From Aeromonas taiwanensis (GTDB lineage Bacteria; Pseudomonadota; Gammaproteobacteria; Enterobacterales; Aeromonadaceae): a DNA stretch of 64,000 bases. Location of the stretch: NCBI RefSeq assembly GCF_000820165.1, contig NZ_CDDD01000057.1, forward strand, positions 1 through 64,000, read 5' to 3'. Below are positions 43,705-51,683 of the stretch, piece after piece. The notes under the pieces were generated by a model that worked only from the letters and a program-made list of their open reading frames with translations, did no database searches and was not told the DNA's origin. A program made the translations under genes and the position numbers. Each line of letters opens with the position of its first letter. The stretch's first letter is position 1.

Positions 43705-45660
43705 ATGATCCCGGAATTAGGGCAGTTTTCACTGATCCTGGCCTTCGCCACCGCCCTGCTGCTGGGGAGTTACCCGCTGATTGGAGCCCATCTCGGCCGC
43801 CTCGGCATGATGTCGGCGGCCCGGCCGCTCGCCTATAGCCAGTTCCTGCTGCTGCTGCTGTCGTTCTTCTGCCTCACCTGGGCCTTTATCGACAACGACT
43901 TCACCGTGCAGTACGTGGCCACCAACTCCAACAGCCTGCTGCCGCTGCAGTACCGCATCTCTGCGGTGTGGGGGGCCCACGAGGGGTCCCTGCTACTCTG
44001 GGTACTGACCCTGGGGGGCTGGACCGCGGCCGTCGCCCTGTTCAGCCGCCGCCTGCCGCTGGATGCGGTGGCGCGGGTGCTGGGGGTGCTCGGCCTCATC
44101 TCCGTGGGGTTCACCGCCTTCGTGCTGTTTACCTCGGATCCCTTCACCCGCACTCTGCCGTACTTCCCGGTGGACGGGCGTGATCTCAACCCCCTGCTGC
44201 AGGATCCCGGCCTCATCTTCCACCCGCCCATGCTCTACATGGGCTATGTGGGCTTCTCTGTGGCCTTCGCCTTTGCCATTGCCTCCCTGATGACGGGGCG
44301 GCTCGACGCCACCTGGGCGCGCTGGTCCCGTCCCTGGACCATGGCGGCCTGGGTCTTCCTGACCCTGGGCATAGTGCTTGGCTCCTGGTGGGCCTATTAC
44401 GAGCTCGGCTGGGGCGGCTGGTGGTTCTGGGATCCGGTGGAAAACGCCTCCTTCATGCCCTGGCTGGCAGGCACGGCCCTGCTCCATTCCCTCGCGGTGA
44501 GCGAGAAGCGCGCCACCTTCAAGGCCTGGACCGTGCTGCTGGCGCTCTCGGCGTTCTCCCTGAGCCTGCTTGGCACCTTCCTGGTGCGCTCCGGCGTGCT
44601 GGTGTCGGTCCATGCGTTTGCCTCCGACCCGACCCGGGGTCTCTTCATCCTGGGCTTCCTGCTGGCGGTGATCGGCAGCTCGCTCCTGCTGTTTGCCTTC
44701 AAGGGCTCCCAGGTCAAGAGCCACGGCAAGCACGAGCTGTGGAGCCGGGAGACCCTGCTGCTTGGCAACAATATCCTCTTGGTGGCGGGCCTGCTCACCG
44801 TGCTGCTCGGCACCCTGTTGCCCCTGGTACACAAGGAGCTGGGGCTCGGCAGCATCTCCATCGGCACCCCCTTCTTCAACCACATCTACAGCTGGCTCAT
44901 CATCCCCTTCGCCGTGTTGCTGGGGGTGGGCCCCCTGTTCCGCTGGCGTCGGCAGGAGCTGGGTGAGCTCAAGGGCAAGGTGATCCTCGCCCTGGTGCTG
45001 AGCCTGGCCGCCGCTTTCCTGCTGCCGCTCGCCTTCGCGGAAGACTTCAAGCCCTGGGCCGCGCTCGGCATCGGCCTCGGGACCTGGATCATCGTCACCA
45101 GCGTGCAGGAGACCTGGGTGCGCGCCACCCACAAGCACGGCTTCGCCACCGGGGTGCGCAAGCTTGGCAACAGCCACTGGGCCATGATCCTGGGCCACGT
45201 GGGGCTCGCGGTCAGCATCATCGGCATCGCCTGCACCCAGAACTACAGTATCGAGAAGGACTTGCGCATGCAGGCCGGCGACCGTGTCCAGTTTGCGGAC
45301 TACGAGTTCGTGTTCACCGGCATTGCCGAGAAGGACGGCCCCAACTATGAGGGCTTCAAGGGCGTGCTGGAAGTGCACCGGGATGGCAAGCAGGTGGCCC
45401 TGCTCAAGCCCGAGAAGCGGATGTATACCGTCAGCCGGATGCCGATGACCGAGGCTGCCATCGACGCCGGTCTCACCCGGGATCTCTACGCCGCGCTCGG
45501 CGAGCAGCTCGACAACGGCGCCTGGGCGGTGCGGATCTACTACAAACCCTTCGTGCGCTGGATCTGGTTCGGCGGCGTCTTCATGGCCATCGGCGGTGTG
45601 CTGGCCATGCTGGACAAGCGCTACCGGTTCGGCCGTCGTGACGAGGAGGCCAAGGCATGA
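43705..45660 (+). CDS. ccmF: Cytochrome c heme lyase subunit CcmF
   Basis: The 651-residue protein has about 14-15 membrane segments and the WWD motif WGGWWFWDPVENASFMPW (about 235-252). Heme-ligand histidines occur in WGAHEGSLLLW and ASDPTRG-adjacent loops. It attaches heme to apocytochrome c with CcmH/CcmI. It overlaps ccmG by 4 nt. Confidence 0.97.
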   Translation: MIPELGQFSLILAFATALLLGSYPLIGAHLGRLGMMSAARPLAYSQFLLLLLSFFCLTWAFIDNDFTVQYVATNSNSLLPLQYRISAVWGAHEGSLLLWVLTLGGWTAAVALFSRRLPLDAVARVLGVLGLISVGFTAFVLFTSDPFTRTLPYFPVDGRDLNPLLQDPGLIFHPPMLYMGYVGFSVAFAFAIASLMTGRLDATWARWSRPWTMAAWVFLTLGIVLGSWWAYYELGWGGWWFWDPVENASFMPWLAGTALLHSLAVSEKRATFKAWTVLLALSAFSLSLLGTFLVRSGVLVSVHAFASDPTRGLFILGFLLAVIGSSLLLFAFKGSQVKSHGKHELWSRETLLLGNNILLVAGLLTVLLGTLLPLVHKELGLGSISIGTPFFNHIYSWLIIPFAVLLGVGPLFRWRRQELGELKGKVILALVLSLAAAFLLPLAFAEDFKPWAALGIGLGTWIIVTSVQETWVRATHKHGFATGVRKLGNSHWAMILGHVGLAVSIIGIACTQNYSIEKDLRMQAGDRVQFADYEFVFTGIAEKDGPNYEGFKGVLEVHRDGKQVALLKPEKRMYTVSRMPMTEAAIDAGLTRDLYAALGEQLDNGAWAVRIYYKPFVRWIWFGGVFMAIGGVLAMLDKRYRFGRRDEEAKA

Positions 45661-46187
45661 ACAAGAAGACCTGGCTCTATCTGCTGCCCTTCATCATCTT
45701 CCTGCTGGGGGCCCTGTTCCTGTTCAAGGGGCTCTACTCCGATCCCACCAAGCTCGAATCCGTGATGGTGGACAAGGAGGTGCCCGTGTTCACCCTGCAG
45801 GATATCTACGATCTCGACAAGCAGCACGACAGGAGCATCCTCAAGGGGCGCCCCATGCTGCTCAACGTCTGGGCCACCTGGTGCCCGACCTGCTACGGGG
45901 AACACACCTACCTCAAGGAGCTGGCGGGGCAGGGGATCTACATCGTCGGCATGAACTACAAGGATGAGCGGGACAAGGCCATCAAGTGGCTGGCGGAGCT
46001 CGGCAACCCCTACCAGATCAACCTCTATGACCCCGACGGCATGCTGGGGCTGGATCTGGGGGTCTATGGCGCGCCCGAGACCTTCTTCATCGACAGCCAG
46101 GGCATCATCCGCTATCGCCACGTGGGGGACGTGAACCCGGAAGTCTGGGCCAGCACCCTCAAACCCATCTTCGATGCCATGAAGTGA
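45657..46187 (+). CDS. ccmG: Thiol:disulfide interchange protein CcmG/DsbE
   Basis: The 176-residue periplasmic thioredoxin is tethered by an N-terminal helix (about 7-25). The active site is WATWCPTCYGEH with the cis-Pro region GAPETFFID. It keeps the CXXCH cysteines of apocytochromes (or CcmH) reduced. Confidence 0.96.
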   Translation: MNKKTWLYLLPFIIFLLGALFLFKGLYSDPTKLESVMVDKEVPVFTLQDIYDLDKQHDRSILKGRPMLLNVWATWCPTCYGEHTYLKELAGQGIYIVGMNYKDERDKAIKWLAELGNPYQINLYDPDGMLGLDLGVYGAPETFFIDSQGIIRYRHVGDVNPEVWASTLKPIFDAMK

Positions 46188-46197
46188 GGCCTCCCCG

Positions 46198-46680
46198 ATG
46201 AAAACACTGATCGCATCCCTGTTGCTGCTGGCGGGCCTGTTCGGCGCCGGCCAGGCCAGCGCCGCCATCGATGTCTACACCTTCGACAGCGACGCCCAGG
46301 AGCAGACCTTTCGCGAGCTGACCAAGGAGCTGCGCTGCCCCAAGTGCCAGAACCAGGACATCGCGGACTCCAACGCCGGACTCGCCAAGGATCTGCGGGA
46401 CAAGACCTACCAGATGGTGCGGGAAGGCAAGGACAAGCAGGAAGTGGTGGACTACATGGTGGCCCGCTACGGCAACTTCATCCTCTATGATCCCCCCCTG
46501 ATGGCCTCGACCCTGATCCTCTGGCTCGGCCCCCTGCTGGTCATCGTCATCGGCGCCGTCACCGTGGTGGTACGCAGTCGCCGCCATGCCCCCGTCACCG
46601 CACAACAGCCTGAAGGCGCCCTGAGCGCAGAGGAGCAGGCACGGCTTTCCGCCCTGCTCAAAGAGGAAGAGAAACCATGA
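46198..46680 (+). CDS. ccmH: Cytochrome c maturation protein CcmH
   Basis: The 160-residue thiol-oxidoreductase has a signal peptide (about 1-21, ASA-A), the LRCPKCQNQDIADSNAGLAKDLR motif (Cys pair LRCxxC) in the periplasmic part, and a C-terminal membrane helix at about 103-124. It is encoded separately from CcmI, unlike the fused E. coli protein. It overlaps ccmI by 4 nt. Confidence 0.96.
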   Translation: MKTLIASLLLLAGLFGAGQASAAIDVYTFDSDAQEQTFRELTKELRCPKCQNQDIADSNAGLAKDLRDKTYQMVREGKDKQEVVDYMVARYGNFILYDPPLMASTLILWLGPLLVIVIGAVTVVVRSRRHAPVTAQQPEGALSAEEQARLSALLKEEEKP

Positions 46681-47975
46681 CCCCATTCTGGATACTGGGT
46701 GCCGCCCTGCTGGTGCTGGCAAGCCTGGCGCTGATCGTGCCGCTCTGGCGCGGCGAGGGCCGGCAGAGCATCAGCCGCTCGGCCCTCAACAAGCAGCTCT
46801 ATCGCCAGCGCCTGCTGGAGATTGGCGAGGAGCGTGAACAGGGCGTCCTGGCGGAGGATCCTGAGTCTTTGGTGGAGCTGCAGCGCAGCCTGCTGGACGA
46901 CATCCCCGACGTGGAGCAGAGCGCCCGTGGCGGCAAGAGCCTGATCTGGATCCCCGGGGTGCTGGTGCTCGCGGCAGTGAGCATCGGCCTCTACGCCAAG
47001 CTCGGCGCCTGGCAGGAAGTGAGCCGCTGGCAGGATGCCAGCAGCCGGCTGGGAGAGCTCAGCAACCTCATCCTGGTGGAGCGGGACGCCCAGGTGACCG
47101 AGCAGGATCTGCTGGACTTCACCCTGGGGCTGCGCACCCGACTGAAAGAGGAACCGAACGACTATCGTGGCTGGCTGCTGCTGGGTCGCCTGACCCTGGA
47201 TGGCAATGACCCCGAGATGGCCCGCGAGGCGCTGGAGCGTGCCTATGCCCTCGCGCCCCAGAAGGCCATGGTGGCGGTGCCCTATGCCCAGGCCCTGATG
47301 ATGACGGGAGAGGAGGCCAGGGCGGATCAGCTGTTGCAGGCCATCATCGCCGAGGATCCGGCCAACATCGAGGCCCGTTCCGTCCACGCCTTCATGGCGC
47401 TGCAAAAAGAGGACTTCCAGACCGCCCTCGCTCGCTGGCAGGCCATGCTGCCGCTGCTGGAGAAGGGCTCGACCCGTCACACCATGGTGGAGCGCTCCAT
47501 CGACTATGCGAAGCAGCAACTGCGTCAGCGCGGACTGGCGGTGAACGCCGCCCCTGCCGCACAGGAAGGGGAGGCGCCTGCCCAGGCGCAGGAGGCCCAA
47601 GCAGAGGAGGCCCAGGTGCTGGCGATGAAGGAGGGGGAGTACCCCCTGCGCGTCACCCTGGCGCCGGGTATTCAGCTGCCTGAGGATGCCCACCTGTTCG
47701 TCTTTGCGGTGATCCCGAACGGCCCGCCCATGCCCATCGCGGTCAAGCGTATCCCGGGTCCGCACTTCCCGCTCACCCTCTCCCTGGGTGACGGGGACGC
47801 CATGATGGAGGGCAGCAAGCTGGCAGCCCATGCCGAACTGCAGTTCAAGGCGCGCCTCTCCCGCGGCGGCAACGTCATGAACAAGGAAGGGGCGTTTGAA
47901 GGAGTCTCCGTCACCGTGCCGACAGGCACTCTTCCTGCAGCGCCGATTGACATCCGCATCGATCACGCCCTCTAA
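46677..47975 (+). CDS. ccmI: Apocytochrome c chaperone CcmI (TPR)
   Basis: The 432-residue protein has two N-terminal membrane helices (about 2-20 and 90-110) flanking a cytoplasmic loop with LYRQRLLEI. A periplasmic TPR domain follows (YRGWLLLGRLTLDGNDPEMAREALERAYAL, about 155-190, read in two blocks). After an A/E/Q-rich linker comes a C-terminal CcmI domain of Ig-like strands (YPLRVTLAPGIQLPEDAHLFVFA). It holds the apocytochrome C-terminus for heme ligation. It ends the ccm cluster. Confidence 0.94.
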   Translation: MTPFWILGAALLVLASLALIVPLWRGEGRQSISRSALNKQLYRQRLLEIGEEREQGVLAEDPESLVELQRSLLDDIPDVEQSARGGKSLIWIPGVLVLAAVSIGLYAKLGAWQEVSRWQDASSRLGELSNLILVERDAQVTEQDLLDFTLGLRTRLKEEPNDYRGWLLLGRLTLDGNDPEMAREALERAYALAPQKAMVAVPYAQALMMTGEEARADQLLQAIIAEDPANIEARSVHAFMALQKEDFQTALARWQAMLPLLEKGSTRHTMVERSIDYAKQQLRQRGLAVNAAPAAQEGEAPAQAQEAQAEEAQVLAMKEGEYPLRVTLAPGIQLPEDAHLFVFAVIPNGPPMPIAVKRIPGPHFPLTLSLGDGDAMMEGSKLAAHAELQFKARLSRGGNVMNKEGAFEGVSVTVPTGTLPAAPIDIRIDHAL

Positions 47976-47984
47976 TACGCTTTT

Positions 47985-48007
47985 GGTCCGCCCGGAAGGG
48001 GCGGGCC
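47985..48007 (+). terminator. Possible terminator after ccmI
   Basis: GGTCCGCCC / GGGGCGGGCC can form a 9-bp stem with one G-T pair. It is followed by an AT-rich stretch rather than a T-run, so efficiency is doubtful. A TATAAT at 48012-48017 just after it is a likely -10 for mlaA. Confidence 0.45.
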
Positions 48008-48054
48008 ATCATATAATTCATACCAATACCCAATAAAAATCTTAGGACTTTCAT

Positions 48055-48864
48055 ATGTATCTGCGTTCAGGAGCATTGGCGGTGGCATTGCTGCTTGGAG
48101 GCTGTGCGGGCGGCCCTCCCAAGGCGGGCCCAGAGAGCCTGAATATCGGCGAAACCCCCAGCCATCCCGGAGCAACCAGCACGGCCAGCGACCCCCGTGA
48201 CCCCTTCCAGGGGGCGAACCGGGCCATGTGGGCCGTCAACTACGACGTACTGGAGCCCTATGTGGCCCGTCCCGTGGTGCACGGCTATGCCCGCTATGTC
48301 CCGCAAGGGATGAGGGACAGCATCGAGAATTTCGTGGACAACTTCGACGAGCCGAGCAGCATGGTGAACCACCTGCTGGTGGGTGACCTGAAAGGGGCCG
48401 GCACCAACCTGGGCCGTTTCACCCTCAACACCACAGTGGGTCTGCTGGGTCTGTTCGACGTGGCCAGGCATGCGGGCCTCGAGCGCAACATGCTGGAGAT
48501 GGACACCGTGCTCGGCAAGGCCGACATCGGGGATGGCGCCTATCTGATGATGCCGGTCTACGGCCCGACCACGACCCGGGAGCTGGTGGGGGATACCATC
48601 GATACCCTCTACTTCCCCTATGCCCTGCTGACCTTCCCGCTGCGGGTGGTGCACTGGGCGCTGGACGGCCTCGGCACGCGCTCCAAGCTCATCGATCAGG
48701 AGCGGATCATCGACAATGCCCTGGATCCGTATGCCCTGACCAAGGATTTCTACCTGCAGTACAACGACGGCAAGGTGACGGGTCGCAAGCCCGAGCTTCA
48801 GGAGCAGAAGCCGCAAGAGGATGAAGGCAACCTGGACGACTATATGGACGAGATTGACCAGTAG
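48055..48864 (+). CDS. mlaA: Outer-membrane lipid asymmetry lipoprotein MlaA (VacJ)
   Basis: The 269-residue lipoprotein has a signal peptide with lipobox LLGG-C (Cys17) and the VacJ/MlaA fold: FQGANRAMWAVNYDVLEPYVARPV (about 52-75), NFVDNFDEPSSMVNHLL and the VYGPTTTREL region. It removes misplaced phospholipid from the outer leaflet, passing it to MlaC. The acidic C-terminal tail is typical. AGGA lies 7 nt before the ATG. Confidence 0.95.
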   Translation: MYLRSGALAVALLLGGCAGGPPKAGPESLNIGETPSHPGATSTASDPRDPFQGANRAMWAVNYDVLEPYVARPVVHGYARYVPQGMRDSIENFVDNFDEPSSMVNHLLVGDLKGAGTNLGRFTLNTTVGLLGLFDVARHAGLERNMLEMDTVLGKADIGDGAYLMMPVYGPTTTRELVGDTIDTLYFPYALLTFPLRVVHWALDGLGTRSKLIDQERIIDNALDPYALTKDFYLQYNDGKVTGRKPELQEQKPQEDEGNLDDYMDEIDQ

Positions 48865-48884
48865 GAGGCCTCCCCGGTTCGACG

Positions 48885-48907
48885 AGGCGCCTGCGGGCGC
48901 CTTCTTC
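48885..48907 (+). terminator. Terminator of mlaA
   Basis: AGGCGCC-tgcg-GGCGCCT followed by TCTTC lies 20 nt after the mlaA stop. Confidence 0.65.
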
Positions 48908-48928
48908 ATGGACGGGAAACGTCGCCTA

Positions 48929-48960
48929 TAAAAAAACGCCCCGCAAGTGCGGGGCGTTTT
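48929..48960 (-). terminator. Terminator of sodB (bidirectional)
   Basis: ACGCCCCGC-aagt-GCGGGGCGT has A7 on the left and T4 on the right. On the minus strand it ends with seven T, about 20 nt after the sodB stop, and it backs up the mlaA terminator on the plus strand. Confidence 0.9.
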
Positions 48961-48978
48961 GGCAAGAGCGCTGTGCTA

Positions 48979-49563
48979 TCAGGCAGCCAGGTTCTTGGCC
49001 ACGAATTCCCAGTTGACCAGGGCCCAGAAGGTTTCCATGTACTTCGGACGCAGATTGCGGAAATCGATGTAGTAGGCGTGTTCCCACAGGTCGACGGTCA
49101 GCAGCGGAGTGGTACCGGCTTCGGTCAGCGGGCAGCCTGCGTTGGAGGTGTTGACGATGGCCAGGGAGCCGTCAGCCTTCTTCACCAGCCAGGTCCAGCT
49201 GGAGCCGAAGTTGCCGATGGCAGACTTGGTGAACGCATCCTTGAACTCGGCAAAGGAGCCGAACGCCTTGGTGATGGCATCGGCCAGGGCGCCGGTGGGC
49301 TCGCCACCGCCGTTCGGGGAGAGGCAGTGCCAGTAGAAGGTATGGTTCCAGATCTGGGCGGCGTTGTTGAACACACCGCCAGTGGAGGTCTTGATGATCT
49401 CTTCCAGAGACTTGCCTTCAAATTCGGTACCCGGCACCAGGTTGTTCAGGTTGACCACGTAGGTGTTGTGGTGCTTGCCGTGGTGGTATTCCAGGGTTTC
49501 CTGGGAGATGTGCGGTTCCAGAGCATTGATTGCATAGGGCAGAGCGGGAAGTTCGAAAGCCAT
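48979..49563 (-). CDS. sodB: Iron superoxide dismutase SodB
   Basis: The 194-residue cytoplasmic enzyme converts superoxide to H2O2 and O2. The metal ligands fit family positions: His27 ([12 protein letters not shown]), His in [12 protein letters not shown], and Asp/His in [25 protein letters not shown] and [11 protein letters not shown] support the iron rather than manganese type. It is monocistronic and divergent from grxD. Confidence 0.97.
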   Translation of the reverse strand: MAFELPALPYAINALEPHISQETLEYHHGKHHNTYVVNLNNLVPGTEFEGKSLEEIIKTSTGGVFNNAAQIWNHTFYWHCLSPNGGGEPTGALADAITKAFGSFAEFKDAFTKSAIGNFGSSWTWLVKKADGSLAIVNTSNAGCPLTEAGTTPLLTVDLWEHAYYIDFRNLRPKYMETFWALVNWEFVAKNLAA

Positions 49564-49850
49564 TTTCTACTCTCCATTGGCTGGTCCGTGCGAAGGCGAC
49601 GGTTGCAAGACATTGCGTACTCTTTTCTGTCTCGAAAAGAATTGTTCTTGAAATGAGGGGGCCAGGCGGCCCAAAGCCCGTCGATTGTAGCAGCATCAAA
49701 GATGGGCGAACAACTCTTGATTCTCGCCATGATCCGGATCAAGCTGCGTCGTATTGATGCATGACTTCTTTCGTTATGAACGGTTTGCCAGTTTGTGGTC
49801 TGCCCGGATTGCAGTAGAATGGCCGCCGAAATCGCTCCAGTGAGGCATTT

Positions 49851-50195
49851 ATGGAAACTATCGAAAAGATCAAACAGCAGCTGGCTGAGAATCCCATCAT
49901 CCTGTACATGAAGGGATCCCCCAAGCTTCCCAGCTGCGGTTTCTCTGCCCAGGCCTCCCAGGCCCTGATGTCCTGCGGCGAGCCCTTCGCCTACGTCGAC
50001 ATCCTGCAAAACCCGGACATCCGTGCCGAGCTGCCGAAATTCGCCAACTGGCCCACCTTCCCGCAGCTGTGGGTCGAGGGGGAGCTGGTCGGTGGCTGCG
50101 ACATCATGATCGAGATGTTCCAGGCCGGCGAGCTGCAGACTCTGATCAAGGAAACTGCCGCCAAGCACAAGCAGGATGACGCTGCCGCCGAATAA
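49851..50195 (+). CDS. grxD: Monothiol glutaredoxin GrxD (Grx4)
   Basis: The 114-residue protein has the CGFS active site (LPSCGFSAQA, about 29-32), the WPTFPQLWVEGELVGGCDI glutathione-binding stretch and family length. It binds and passes [2Fe-2S] clusters with BolA-type partners. The 287-bp divergent region with sodB contains a perfect AAGAA-ttg-TTCTT palindrome near 49638; its role is unknown. Confidence 0.96.
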   Translation: METIEKIKQQLAENPIILYMKGSPKLPSCGFSAQASQALMSCGEPFAYVDILQNPDIRAELPKFANWPTFPQLWVEGELVGGCDIMIEMFQAGELQTLIKETAAKHKQDDAAAE

Positions 50196-50214
50196 GGCCG
50201 CCATCGCATCATGC

Positions 50215-50242
50215 AAAAAGGGGAGCCACTGGCTCCCCTTTT
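50215..50242 (+). terminator. Bidirectional terminator between grxD and the methyltransferase gene
   Basis: GGGGAGCC-act-GGCTCCCC is flanked by A5 and T4 and lies between convergent genes, 20 nt from each stop. Confidence 0.9.
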
Positions 50243-50261
50243 CTTATGTTGCAAGACGGCA

Positions 50262-51473
50262 TCAGGCGATGCGTTCGAGGCGCGCCATGTAGAAGCCGTC
50301 GAAGCCGGTCTCTGCCGGGCTTACGGTGTGGTCGTCCAGCAGGCGGAAGTGCTCGTTGGCGGCGAGGAACTTGTCCACCTGCTGGCGGTTCTCCTCGGGC
50401 AGGATGGAGCAGGTCGCGTAGACCAGCATGCCGCCCACTTTCACCATCTGGCTGTAGCGCTGCAGGATCTCTTCCTGCAGGGCGACCAGCACCGGCAGAC
50501 GCTCGGCGGTGTCGCGCCACTTGGCATCAGGGTTTCTTTTGAGAACGCCAAGGCCGGAGCAGGGCACGTCAAGCAGCACCCGATCCGCGCTCTCTTTCAG
50601 ACGTTTGACGGTCTTGCTACTGGTGATGACACGGGTCTCCACGTTGTGGGCCCCGGCGCGGCGGGCGCGCTGCTTGAGGTTTTCGAGCTTCCACTCTTCC
50701 ACGTCCATGGCCAGCAGGCGGCCCTTGCCCTGCATCATGGCGGCCAGGTGCAGGGTCTTGCCGCCAGCGCCGGCGCAGGCATCGATCACCCGCATGCCGG
50801 GTTTGACGTCGAGAGCGGCCGCCACCAGCTGGGAACCCGCATCCTGCTGCTCGAAGCAGCCATCGGCGAAGGCCTGGGTGCGGAACAGGGCGGCATCCGT
50901 GGTGACCTGCAAGGCGGTTTCCACGCCGTCGACGGGGACCGTGGTGACATGTTCCTTGGCCAGGATGGCCTGCAGCTCGTCCCGGGTGCACTTGAGGGTG
51001 TTGGTCCGCAGGTAGCGCTTGGGCATCCAGGCCAGGGCCGCACGCTCGGCAGGCCAGGCCTCACCCAGCTGCTCGCTGCCGAGTTTTTCCAGCCAGGCAG
51101 GGCAGCCATCCATCAGCACCGGGTTCTTCTTCGCCTCGGTCAGGCGGCGACGGAACGCCTCCTCGTTGAAGCGATCCAGGGTCGGGTGGTTCGGCTGGTC
51201 TATCTTGTGGAAGGCGTGCCAGCTGTGCAGCAGCGGCCAGACGTTCTTCTCGGCCTGACGAACCTGAATGCCGGTCAGGAAGCAGTAGAGGCTGAGGCGG
51301 CGCAGCAGATCGCCGGTGACCAGGGCAATCCTTGCCTGTTCTTGCGGTTTGAGTTCGATGCCGGAGAAGTGACGGGCATAGGCGCGGTCGAGGGTCAGAC
51401 CCTGGGACAGGACATCGTCAACGATGGCAACGATCAGATCCCCGAAACGGGGCAACAGTGGGGACTTGAGCAT
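50262..51473 (-). CDS. RsmB/NOP2-family RNA 5-methylcytosine methyltransferase
   Basis: The 403-residue SAM-dependent enzyme has motif I DACAGAGGKTLHLA, motif IV DVPCSGLGVLKRNPDAKW with catalytic-pair Cys, and motif VI VYATCSILPEEN with the nucleophile Cys. The N-terminal about 200 residues are a helical RNA-binding region, but no NusB-like domain is obvious, unlike RsmB. The rRNA target cannot be read from sequence. The ATG at 51473 has AAGG 8 nt upstream; the frame is open further but without family similarity. Confidence 0.9.
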   Translation of the reverse strand: MLKSPLLPRFGDLIVAIVDDVLSQGLTLDRAYARHFSGIELKPQEQARIALVTGDLLRRLSLYCFLTGIQVRQAEKNVWPLLHSWHAFHKIDQPNHPTLDRFNEEAFRRRLTEAKKNPVLMDGCPAWLEKLGSEQLGEAWPAERAALAWMPKRYLRTNTLKCTRDELQAILAKEHVTTVPVDGVETALQVTTDAALFRTQAFADGCFEQQDAGSQLVAAALDVKPGMRVIDACAGAGGKTLHLAAMMQGKGRLLAMDVEEWKLENLKQRARRAGAHNVETRVITSSKTVKRLKESADRVLLDVPCSGLGVLKRNPDAKWRDTAERLPVLVALQEEILQRYSQMVKVGGMLVYATCSILPEENRQQVDKFLAANEHFRLLDDHTVSPAETGFDGFYMARLERIA

Positions 51474-51683
51474 GAGATTAACCTTGGCCAAAGAAAGGGT
51501 GAACCGGCCCCGTCGAAGAGGGGTTCTGGAACGGACAAATCCGCGCAATGATAGGGGCTAGTGTGTCTTGGTGCAACCTTCCCCATCCGGGGAATGTACA
51601 GTGGATCTTGCTGGACTAATCGGACCAGCAGACAAATGATGCCGTGGCAGTTCAGGCGAACGCATTTAAAAAGGAATAATAAG